Shown: positions 1-6,119 of the stretch, in pieces
How the letters are laid out: each line of letters begins with the position of its first letter
Numbering within the stretch: position 1 is the stretch's first letter
NCBI GenBank assembly: GCA_017743585.1
Contig: JAGHYP010000109.1
Coordinates: forward strand, 1-8,815
Direction: 5' to 3'
From: Chloroflexota bacterium
Lineage (GTDB): Bacteria; Chloroflexota; Anaerolineae; Aggregatilineales; UBA2796
DNA: 8,815 bases
The notes under the pieces: generated by a model
What the model was told of the DNA's origin: nothing
Database searches by the model: none
The model's input: only the letters and a program-made list of their open reading frames with translations
Program-made: the position numbers and the translations under genes

Positions 1-19
1 AGATGTGTATAAGAGACAG
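1..19 (+). other. Residual Nextera transposase adapter (mosaic end)
   Basis: The first 19 bases, AGATGTGTATAAGAGACAG, match exactly the Tn5 mosaic-end adapter used in Nextera libraries. It sits at the extreme contig end, where untrimmed adapter is expected. It is not genomic sequence and not a biological transposon end. It should be trimmed. The minus-strand VWA reading frame happens to stay open through it, so a gene caller would append a few false residues. Confidence 0.97.
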
Positions 20-1113
20 ACGTAGGATTGCAGGACGCGCATCCACTGCTCGCTCAGCTCAGCGGCAGGCACATTTGCCAGCACCACGGCCTTGTAATTA
101 GCCAGCGCCGCAATGTCAGCGAGCAGCTCGGCGGGCGCTTTGACGTCCACCATCAGGCCTGCTTCGCGCATGGCAGATAGCAGCGCCGTAGCCTCTTCGG
201 GCTGCTTCGTGACGATCAGCACGCGCGGCGGACCGACCACCTCAACAAAGCCTGACAAGGCGTTGTTTTGGTAGAACGTATCGGTGCGCTCGGCTTGCAA
301 CGGATCGACGCGCACTTGCAAGTTGGCAAAGTCGCCTTGCAGCACGCGCAGCCGCGAGAGGACGAAGTTATTGACGCCCGCTTGCAAGTCAACCGTCGTC
401 GTGTGGAGCAGCGCACCCCCTGAAAGCACGGTGATGTTGGCAGGAGTCGCCACTTGGCTCTCGATCGTCACTTCGAGATCGAATTCCTCGCCTTGCTTGA
501 CTCTGGAAGGCAGGCGCAGCTCGCTGACTAGCACCTCGGGGCTTGGCGAGCGACGCAACGGCACGAAGTCAATCTGCACGCCGAGCGCCCTCGCAAGGCG
601 CGCCGCCTCAACCGCGTTGCCGAGCGTTTCCACCCCGTCGCTGAGGATGACAAGGCGGCGCGCGGCATCCGCAGGGAGCATCGCCAAGCCGAGCCGAATC
701 GCCTCAGCGATGTTAGTGTCAAGCCGAATCGGCACTGAGGCAATGCCGCTGAACTCTTTCGCCGCCGAGACAGAGCGCTCCACAAGCGCGTTCTTGCCGA
801 AGGCGACGATGCCTGCCCGATCGTTGGGCGTCATGCGCGCCATCGCCTCGCGGATGTACTGTTCCGCCTGCGCGCGCGCCGCGGCGTCAATGCTATCTGA
901 GGCGTCCACCAGAAAAACGACCGCCAACTTATCAGACGTCTGCACGGCTTGTAGCCCCGCCAAGCTCAGGATGATCAGCGTCACGATGATCAGCCGCAAG
1001 ATCAAGCTGGCAGTATCGCGGCGCCGGCGGTGAGGCAGGCGCGGCAAGCCGTGCCATATGAAAAACGGTATCAAAAGCGCTAGGAGCAGCGCTGCAGGCG
1101 TCGCAAATTGCAT
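20..1113 (-). CDS. Membrane-anchored VWA-domain protein (BatA/amidotransferase-like type), 3' end missing
   Basis: The frame starts at ATG 1113 and runs without a stop to the adapter, giving 364 genuine residues; the C-terminus is lost. Residues about 5-20 and 38-56 are hydrophobic helices flanking a basic linker (HRRRRD), the N-terminal layout of BatA-like/aerotolerance-type proteins. A von Willebrand A domain follows (about 62-190) with a complete MIDAS metal site: Asp70-x-Ser72-x-Ser74, Thr133 and Asp159 in ILSDG. Residues about 192-292 look like a beta-sandwich, and from about 295 (PPRVLIV, then YKAVVLANV) an alpha/beta domain begins, resembling the glutamine-amidotransferase-like C-terminal half of large VWA proteins. 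The start is supported by a purine-rich GAGAGA six bases upstream. It is probably an envelope protein binding a partner through a divalent metal. The exact role is unknown. The family often runs to several hundred more residues, so half or more may be missing. Confidence 0.88.
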
Positions 1114-1158
1114 CGGAATCTCTCAGCCACTCAACCGACCTTGCGTGTTGCTCTGGCC

Positions 1159-1177
1159 TCTAGCCGGTAGCGCTAGA
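1159..1177. repeat. Short inverted repeat between membrane protein and VWA genes
   Basis: TCTAGC and GCTAGA (1159-1164 and 1172-1177) form a perfect 6-bp stem with a 7-base loop in the 107-base gap between the small membrane protein gene and the VWA gene. There is no T-run on either side, so it is not a canonical terminator. It could be a processing or attenuation hairpin in the transcript, or chance. I found no convincing -35/-10 pair in this gap. Confidence 0.3.
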
Positions 1178-1220
1178 CTCCTCAAAACAAGCCATTTTCG
1201 CGCGGTCGCAATCAAAAACC

Positions 1221-1532
1221 TCACTGCTCGGCAGGCGGCTGCTCGCGCAGCTCAGGCGAGGCAGAGGGCTTGGCGGCGTTGGCGCGAAAGTAGCCCGCTG
1301 CCGAGACGGTCAAGGCGCTGAAGACTGTGCCGAGCAGCGTGCCGAACACCAGCGCTTGCAGCAGATTGCCATTTTGCGAGAACATGAACAAGATGAAGCT
1401 CAGCGAGGCGCCGATGATGCCGAGAACTGCGCTTGCTGAGAGCGATAGCCAGCGCCGCCGGGCTGAGAGATACGTGAGCAGCGTCGTCATGGCGAATAAG
1501 ACCAGAAAAATGATCGCAGCAGGGTTTCGCAT
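1221..1532 (-). CDS. Small three-helix membrane protein of unknown function
   Basis: This 103-residue protein has three hydrophobic segments at about 6-24, 30-51 and 58-79, separated by short polar turns (SARRR after the first), and a polar, proline- and glutamate-containing C-terminal tail (about 83-103). The arrangement suggests an inner-membrane protein with a charged tail, but I recognise no family. The ATG at 1532 lies 18 bases after the methyltransferase stop, and GAAAGG about 12 bases upstream is a plausible though distant ribosome site. The close spacing suggests co-transcription with the methyltransferase upstream and possibly the VWA gene downstream. A second minus-strand frame overlapping it (1252-1539) lacks comparable features and is treated as a shadow. 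Confidence 0.7.
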   Translation of the reverse strand: MRNPAAIIFLVLFAMTTLLTYLSARRRWLSLSASAVLGIIGASLSFILFMFSQNGNLLQALVFGTLLGTVFSALTVSAAGYFRANAAKPSASPELREQPPAEQ

Positions 1533-1550
1533 GGCTCAAGGTAGCCTTTC

Positions 1551-2309
1551 TCAGGTGCGGCGCGCCACAAAGAGCAGCATATCCTCATTCGCGGACGCCG
1601 TGATCGGCGCAAAATCAAGGCTCAGGCTTTGCTCCAACGTGAAGCCCGCGCTGCTCAGCAGGCGCTGCAGGGCTTGGACAGGGTAGCCGCGCAAGAGGTG
1701 CGTCTCCTCAGCGCGCTGCCATTCCGTTGTGCGCTGAAAGATGGTGTAGCGCACGCTCAAGCTGAGCGTCTCGTAGCTGAAAGTGCTGCGCGCAGCGATG
1801 AAGTGACGCTCGCCTTCGGAGAGGATGCGCTCGGCGGGCGTGTGCGCCAAGCCGTGAATTGTCTGCAGGTCGAAGATGAACGGCTTATTCGGCGCGCAGG
1901 CGGCGGCAGCTACGCGGAAGACCGCGCTTAGGTCGTTCAGGCTCGGCAGGTAGTTCAGCGAGCCGCCGATGCACAGCACCAGATCGACAGGCTGCTCAGG
2001 GCGGTAGGTGCGGATATCCGCCTGCACGAAACTGACGGCGAGGTCTTGCGACTCGGCTGCGGCGCGCGCGTGCTTGAGCATCGCCGCCGAGCTATCCACG
2101 CCGATAGCGCGCACATTCTGCGAGGCGAACCAACACGGCACCTCGCCGATGCCTGTCGCTAAGTCCAGCATCTGGCTGCCCGACCAGTTTCGGCTGTACA
2201 GAAAGTCCAGCAACTGCTCTGCCAGCTTAGCGCTGTACTGGGAGAGCCCACTGACCTTGTAAACATCGGCGAGCGCAGTGAACGGCTCGTGATGCGAGTT
2301 GCTCGTCAT
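1551..2309 (-). CDS. Class I SAM-dependent methyltransferase
   Basis: This 252-residue protein has the Rossmann-like methyltransferase core. Motif I is LDLATGIGE (residues 48-56), a variant of the usual LDxGxGxG SAM-binding loop. The acidic ribose-binding strand end is GVDSS (70-74, Asp72), followed by AML as in Methyltransf_11/25 proteins. Residues 97-100 (ADIR) match the adenine-contacting motif, 109-121 (DLVLCIGGSLNYL) is the strand 4 region, and FIFDLQT (144-150) is strand 5. The C-terminal 100 residues probably form the substrate-binding lid and fold extension. The substrate cannot be told from sequence; a small molecule is more likely than nucleic acid because no RNA- or DNA-binding domain is present. 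The start has AGAGAGG ten bases upstream. It follows the SGNH-like gene by 30 bases and precedes the small membrane protein by 18, fitting an operon. Confidence 0.88.
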   Translation of the reverse strand: MTSNSHHEPFTALADVYKVSGLSQYSAKLAEQLLDFLYSRNWSGSQMLDLATGIGEVPCWFASQNVRAIGVDSSAAMLKHARAAAESQDLAVSFVQADIRTYRPEQPVDLVLCIGGSLNYLPSLNDLSAVFRVAAAACAPNKPFIFDLQTIHGLAHTPAERILSEGERHFIAARSTFSYETLSLSVRYTIFQRTTEWQRAEETHLLRGYPVQALQRLLSSAGFTLEQSLSLDFAPITASANEDMLLFVARRT

Positions 2310-2339
2310 AGAGATTCAGCCTCTCTCAGGGCGCGTGAG

Positions 2340-3503
2340 TCAATTCAAAATCTCGCGCCGGATCACGTCAAGCGATTGCAGCACGAGCAGGTTGCGCACA
2401 GTCATGCCGTATTGCAGATTTTCGGGCGTGAAGACGGTCGCCCAGCCGGGCGGCAACGAGAGGTGAATGCCATCCGCTTCCAAGCCGCCGTTGGGCAGGT
2501 TTCTCACAGCGTCGGCGAAGTTCATGACCGGCACGTTCTTCTCGCGCGCCAGTGCCAGCACCATCTGATTGACTTGGCGCGAGCGCTCTGGAACTGATGG
2601 ATTCTCTGGGAAGGTGCTGAGGAGCGGCACCACGCCCGCCGCCAGTGAATCTTCCACGATGTTGCGCATGAACACATAGAATTGCTGCGGCGTCATGACC
2701 AGCACATCGGCGATGCCGAACATGATGACCGCCACAGCGGGCTTGTTCAGCCGATACTCGCACGCCAAGGGGCGCTCGTTCGGCTGGCAGGCCACAGGAT
2801 CCGCCCACTGCGCCTCGCGCACAGCGCTTGAGTTGAAGCCGTTATTGGCTGCCATGCTCTTAGCATCCCAAGAGCTGCCCACATGCTCGCGCGGCGAGAC
2901 ATTGAAGTAATCTATCGTCGCCTGTAGGTAGGCATACTGGCCTAAGTCGTACTGTCCCCAAGCGAACGGGTTCAAGAACTGCGGGTGATCCGTCATGCAA
3001 TCGCCGACTTTGGAGAAGACGCGCGGATTGTTGCCCTTCGCGCGCCCTCTGGCGACCACAGCGCGCATCGCAGCGCGCACGCGGCTGTTGATCTGCGGCA
3101 CGAATGGCGCGTTCAGCGGCGCTGTGCTGCTCACATTCGGTACGTTGCCGAGCGGCGCTGCTACCACCTCAGGGCGGTTGAGGATTTCTGTGCTGACGGG
3201 CAGCCGCCGCAGCTGCACATTCTTTGAGAGCCTGAACAGGCGAGTCCTTCCCCAGCCGCGCAGACCGTTCTCGCCGCGCAGCAAAATCCAGCTCATATCG
3301 GCGTTGCGTGCCTCGATGACCAGCTGCACGCCGCTCGGTAGCGTCGTGATAACCTCATATCGCGTGCCGGGTCCTGTGCGAATGTTTGTCCGAGTCTCCG
3401 TCCAAGCGTAGGCAACCTCGCCTTCTTGCGCCATGACGCTGTGCGGCGCTGCCGTCACTGTCAGCAGCAAGGCAATGCTCGCCAAGAGCAATCTACGCAA
3501 CAT
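2340..3503 (-). CDS. Secreted SH3-domain protein with SGNH/GDSL hydrolase-like domain
   Basis: The chosen start is ATG 3503 (387 residues), because it begins a clear signal peptide (MLRR, hydrophobic 5-19, cleavage likely after SVMA at 25) and has a strong ribosome site. An upstream ATG at 3569 would bury the signal peptide and overlap the preceding gene. Residues about 33-93 are a bacterial SH3 domain (TNIRTGPGTRYEVITTLPSG, then RGWGRTRLF). Residues about 160-385 resemble an SGNH/GDSL hydrolase: block I is VGDCM (166-170) with Cys169 where the nucleophilic Ser normally lies, block III is FGIAD (262-266) with Ala265 in place of the oxyanion Asn, and block V is DGIH (344-347), with the catalytic-type Asp344 and His347 intact. 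Other cysteines are Cys239 and Cys248. The protein is probably exported and cell-wall or surface associated. Catalysis is uncertain: it may be a binding protein or use a cysteine. I recall similar SH3-SGNH proteins in Chloroflexota, but this is not verified here. Confidence 0.85.
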   Translation of the reverse strand: MLRRLLLASIALLLTVTAAPHSVMAQEGEVAYAWTETRTNIRTGPGTRYEVITTLPSGVQLVIEARNADMSWILLRGENGLRGWGRTRLFRLSKNVQLRRLPVSTEILNRPEVVAAPLGNVPNVSSTAPLNAPFVPQINSRVRAAMRAVVARGRAKGNNPRVFSKVGDCMTDHPQFLNPFAWGQYDLGQYAYLQATIDYFNVSPREHVGSSWDAKSMAANNGFNSSAVREAQWADPVACQPNERPLACEYRLNKPAVAVIMFGIADVLVMTPQQFYVFMRNIVEDSLAAGVVPLLSTFPENPSVPERSRQVNQMVLALAREKNVPVMNFADAVRNLPNGGLEADGIHLSLPPGWATVFTPENLQYGMTVRNLLVLQSLDVIRREILN

Positions 3504-3510
3504 AGTCTGC

Positions 3511-3520
3511 TCACCCCCTC
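3511..3520 (-). promoter_or_regulatory. Strong ribosome binding site fixing the SH3-SGNH start
   Basis: Read on the minus strand this is GAGGGGGTGA, a near-complete anti-16S match ending seven bases before the ATG at 3503. It favours this start over the in-frame ATG at 3569, which lies inside the end of the preceding gene. Confidence 0.7.
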
Positions 3521-3529
3521 TCGATGAGA

Positions 3530-5245
3530 CTAACGCAGCGTGGCATTGATCACATTCACGTGCTGGCATTCGGGATCGGCGTCAAGGATCAGCGTCTGGG
3601 TCAGCGTGTAAGTCGTCGGGCTGGTGAAGGTCAGCACTAGCTTGATGCGACCGTTGTTCATGCCGTTGCGACCCTCGTAGACGTAGACGTTCTCTCGGAC
3701 GCGCCTCAGGTTGTACGGCACGATCTCCTGCCCGCGATACGTCAGGTCGCTGCCGTTTGGCGCGATGGCGACCATGTGGGCGCAGTAGTTCAGGGCGCCC
3801 AGCTTGCAATTGCCGATCAACTGATCGGGACCGACCTCAGCGTTCCAGATCGTGCGCGTGCTTGGCGCAAAGCCGCCTCCACCTGGCACACCGCTTGCCG
3901 CCGCGTCTCTGCTCGCCCGCACGCTGACCTCAACGCGCTCCACTGCATCGCACGCGCCCACTGTGCGGACGGCGTTCTGAGGCACCCAGTGCTCGGCGCG
4001 CCTATCGTTGCGCAGCTTCCACCATTTTCCGCCCGCCGAGTCGGCGTTCCAGCCCTCCACTGCATAGGTCTGGGCAGGACTCATGAAGAAGAGCGAGGTA
4101 AAGTCTTTCTCGCTCGGACCTGAGCGCACTGCCACGCGCGCATCGCCGGGCAAGACGCCTGCCAAGCACGAGAGCGCCTTCGGCATCAGCGTCAGCGGCA
4201 CGCCCGCCACTGCTGCAAAGGGCAGGCGAGTCTTCTCCTTAGGCGCGGCGAGCGCTGTCAGCCCGTTTGCGCCACCAATGCGCACTTGCAGCATCTCGCC
4301 ATCGGCGAGCGTCGCCTCGGTGCCAAAGGATCGCACAGTCACCACGCCGTCGATCACCATCACGTCCAGGTTGTCGTTTGGCGCGGCGCGCAAGGCGAGC
4401 GTAGCGCTCAAAAAGCTCAGCTCAACGCCGTTGACCATCAAGCGCACAGGCGCGGCGCCTGCCTCGGCGCTGCGCTGCAAGAGCAGGCCGCTGGCGGCTT
4501 CTGAGCAGGCGGGCTTGCCGCGCGGCGGAAGATTGCTGAGCGTCATCGCTTGCATCGGCGCCGTGTAGAGAAAATCGGGCAGGATGTCGCGCTCATCGCG
4601 GATCGGCAACGACTCGATGTCGCCTTCTAGACGAATTTGACTGACCGGCGCCCAGCCAACCAGCTCGCCCAGCCGCACGCGCACCCATGTATTCTTCGCA
4701 TTGCGCGCGTCTGCTGCCCCCTCCTGCTTGAAGGTCAAGCGCGTGACCTGCGGGAAATTCTTGCTGGCCCCAGCGCGCAGCAGGACGGGCAGATCGTCGA
4801 AGGTGCGCACGGGCAGCGTTTTCGTCGTCGCGGCTTCAGGACGGACGGCTGAGGTCAGCGTCGAGTCGCCGAAGAGCACAGCGCGCACGCCTGTCGCGCC
4901 TTCGGGCAAGCCCGCTTGGATGTTCAGCACGGCAATGCCCCACGTGCCGCGCTCAAGGCTGGCTGCCTCTGTGGTCAGCTCTCGCAGCTGAGTGAGCGGC
5001 ACGATCTGCCCAACCTCGCTGAGCGCGACGCCTTCAGCGCTGCTCGCCACCACGCCCGTATGCCCGTAACACGCCGTATCCGCGCCCGCAGCGGCACAGG
5101 CACGCGCCGCAGCAGCGATCCCCTCCTCCGCCAGAGCGCGGCAGGCGCTCCGATCTTCGGCGCGGGCGCTCGGCACTGCCATGTGGCTCAACCACAACAC
5201 GCTGCACAGCACCACACATGACACCAACACAAATACTCGCCGCAT
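3530..5245 (-). CDS. Secreted multidomain protein: ACYG module, SH3-like and FecR-like regions
   Basis: This 571-residue protein starts with a signal peptide (hydrophobic 4-20, likely cleavage after ARA at 29). Residues about 32-130 form a cysteine-containing module (Cys35, Cys50, Cys59 in ACYGHTGVV, then TWGIAVLNIQ and VLFGDSTL). I associate this module with secreted Chloroflexota proteins; its function is unknown. Residues about 140-207 (LPVRTFDDLPVLLRAGAS, then WVRVRLGELVGWAP) and 365-430 (VAVRSGPS, then KWWKLR, EHWVPQNAVR) are SH3-like. Between them, about 268-325 (VNGVELSFLSATLALRA, then DGVVTVRSFGTEATLADGE) resembles a FecR-type beta domain. Residues about 465-571 form a beta-rich C-terminal domain with Cys480, Cys488 and Cys560. 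The mature part has nine cysteines, which may pair once exported. No catalytic motif is visible, so a surface or matrix binding role is inferred. AGGGGAG nine bases upstream supports the ATG. It heads the left minus-strand gene block. Confidence 0.82.
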   Translation of the reverse strand: MRRVFVLVSCVVLCSVLWLSHMAVPSARAEDRSACRALAEEGIAAAARACAAAGADTACYGHTGVVASSAEGVALSEVGQIVPLTQLRELTTEAASLERGTWGIAVLNIQAGLPEGATGVRAVLFGDSTLTSAVRPEAATTKTLPVRTFDDLPVLLRAGASKNFPQVTRLTFKQEGAADARNAKNTWVRVRLGELVGWAPVSQIRLEGDIESLPIRDERDILPDFLYTAPMQAMTLSNLPPRGKPACSEAASGLLLQRSAEAGAAPVRLMVNGVELSFLSATLALRAAPNDNLDVMVIDGVVTVRSFGTEATLADGEMLQVRIGGANGLTALAAPKEKTRLPFAAVAGVPLTLMPKALSCLAGVLPGDARVAVRSGPSEKDFTSLFFMSPAQTYAVEGWNADSAGGKWWKLRNDRRAEHWVPQNAVRTVGACDAVERVEVSVRASRDAAASGVPGGGGFAPSTRTIWNAEVGPDQLIGNCKLGALNYCAHMVAIAPNGSDLTYRGQEIVPYNLRRVRENVYVYEGRNGMNNGRIKLVLTFTSPTTYTLTQTLILDADPECQHVNVINATLR

Positions 5246-5284
5246 CTCGGATCACTCCCCTCGCTTGTCCATCGCTTAGCGGAT

Positions 5285-5313
5285 GGCTATAGCGGCTAAT
5301 GACTATAGCCGCT
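5285..5313. repeat. Overlapping alternative inverted repeats in the divergent intergenic region
   Basis: Two perfect 8-bp inverted repeats overlap. The first pairs GGCTATAG (5285-5292) with CTATAGCC (5303-5310), loop 10. The second pairs AGCGGCTA (5291-5298) with TAGCCGCT (5306-5313), loop 7. They share bases, so only one stem can form at a time. They cover the predicted -10 box of the 571-residue gene's promoter. An operator for a dimeric regulator, or an alternative-fold 5' leader, are both possible. Confidence 0.6.
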
Positions 5314-5330
5314 CGCAGCGCGCTTTGCAA
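5302..5330 (-). promoter_or_regulatory. Putative sigma70-like promoter for the secreted-protein gene block
   Basis: On the minus strand, TTGCAA (5330-5325) and TATAGT (5307-5302) are separated by 17 bases. The -10 matches five of six consensus bases, the -35 four of six. Transcription would start near 5295, leaving a leader of about 50 bases before ATG 5245. TTGCAA is its own reverse complement and could also serve the divergent plus-strand gene. No experimental support. Confidence 0.45.
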
Positions 5331-5352
5331 TCTACGCTCAGCCTGCTAAATT
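5325..5352 (+). promoter_or_regulatory. Weak candidate promoter for the plus-strand membrane protein gene
   Basis: TTGCAA (5325-5330) and TAAATT (5347-5352) are 16 bases apart, each matching four of six consensus bases. The -35 box is the same palindromic hexamer used on the other strand. The match is weak, but this is the best pair I found in the 172-base divergent gap. Confidence 0.25.
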
Positions 5353-5417
5353 CAGAGCGCAACGCTTCTCCGCTTCGTAGCACAGCTCGCTGAGTTGAGT
5401 TCACGAGGCTTCTGGAT

Positions 5418-6065
5418 ATGCTCTTAGTCTGGCTTGTCGTGATTTTTGCGATTGGCGCAGGCGTGGTCATGATTTTCTTCCGCGACCTGTGGTGGGACTT
5501 GACGCACCTGGGCAATCGAGCGCAGGGTCTCGCTTCGCAGCGCAACGATATCTGGGATGCTGTAACAGTTCTCAGAGGTTTTTTATCGCTTGGCGCGGGG
5601 ATCGTCCTGTTGGTGCTGGCGCTCGGCGCACAGGCAAGCGAGAATGCGCGCTCGAGCGAAGCTGCCACTGTGACCGCTCAACATCGCTCCGCTCTGGATA
5701 GGATTGATGAGCGCTTGAGGCCTCACTTGATCGAATGGCGCGACATCGCGACTGAGCAGCTGCGTTACGCGCGCATAGGCGACCTGCACGTCTTCTACGG
5801 TCGCTGCCCTGACGAGACAGATTTCTACACCATCGTCTACGATCCTGTCATAAGCGGCAGAATGGTCGACCTTTTCTTAATCGAGGTCTATGTTTACAGC
5901 GAAGGCATGATGCCGCGATGTGTCTCACGCATCTTGAACACTTTCGGAGAATTTAGACGCCTCAGAGAGAATTGGTTTGTCGTCCCAGCGATCAGAAGAT
6001 ATGCCGATCTGTTCACGCCTACGCCCACGCAAGCGCCTACGCGCACGCCAACTCTCGTGTTCTGA
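5418..6065 (+). CDS. Two-helix membrane protein with Pro/Thr-rich C-terminal tail, function unknown
   Basis: This 215-residue protein has hydrophobic helices at about 1-21 and 53-73, joined by a polar loop rich in Trp and Arg. Residues about 74-198 form a mostly soluble domain with an alpha-helical start (SALDRIDERLRPHLIEWRDI) and a beta-like middle (HVFYGRC, FYTIVYDPVI, FLIEVYVYSEGM). Cys130 and Cys168 are the only cysteines. The last residues, 200-212, are PTPTQAPTRTPT-like, a low-complexity Pro/Thr linker of the kind often seen in secreted or envelope proteins of Chloroflexota. The end follows directly after it, so nothing is anchored by it. GAGG nine bases upstream supports the ATG. I recognise no family. 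It is the only plus-strand gene in the window, divergent from the secreted-protein block. Confidence 0.75.
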   Translation: MLLVWLVVIFAIGAGVVMIFFRDLWWDLTHLGNRAQGLASQRNDIWDAVTVLRGFLSLGAGIVLLVLALGAQASENARSSEAATVTAQHRSALDRIDERLRPHLIEWRDIATEQLRYARIGDLHVFYGRCPDETDFYTIVYDPVISGRMVDLFLIEVYVYSEGMMPRCVSRILNTFGEFRRLRENWFVVPAIRRYADLFTPTPTQAPTRTPTLVF

Positions 6066-6076
6066 GATTATAGACG

Positions 6077-6097
6077 CCCGTGTCAAGCCGACGCGGG
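6077..6097. terminator. GC-rich hairpin between convergent genes, possible bidirectional terminator
   Basis: CCCGTGTC (6077-6084) pairs with GACGCGGG (6090-6097) with one G-T wobble and a five-base loop. It lies in the 54-base gap between the stop of the plus-strand membrane protein gene (6065) and the stop of the reductase gene (6120), where a terminator is expected for both. Neither strand has a T-run after the stem, so it is not a canonical intrinsic terminator. It may only block exonucleases or assist termination. Confidence 0.45.
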
Positions 6098-6119
6098 TAT
6101 GGCGACGCGCTCGCGCTGC

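Noticed and set aside
1..19. Biological transposon end at the left edge
   Set aside because: The exact match to the library adapter at the very end of the contig is explained by sequencing preparation, and no transposase gene is nearby.
284..1033. Plus-strand 249-residue open frame opposite the VWA gene
   Set aside because: It lies entirely antisense to a well-supported VWA coding region with an intact MIDAS motif. Its translation is Ser/Arg/Ala-rich without any motif, as expected for a shadow frame in GC-rich DNA.
1252..1539. Minus-strand 95-residue frame overlapping the small membrane protein
   Set aside because: It is offset from the membrane protein frame, lacks coherent hydrophobic segments and has a His/Arg-rich composition. 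The 1221-1532 frame has three clean helices.
3504..3569. N-terminal extension of the SH3-SGNH protein to the ATG at 3569
   Set aside because: The extra 22 residues would precede a clear signal peptide and overlap the end of the upstream gene; the ATG at 3503 has a strong ribosome site.
5303..5668. Minus-strand 121-residue frame across the divergent region and into the plus-strand membrane protein gene
   Set aside because: It is antisense to the plus-strand gene with two transmembrane helices and a good ribosome site, and covers the promoter region of the secreted-protein block. The composition shows no domain.
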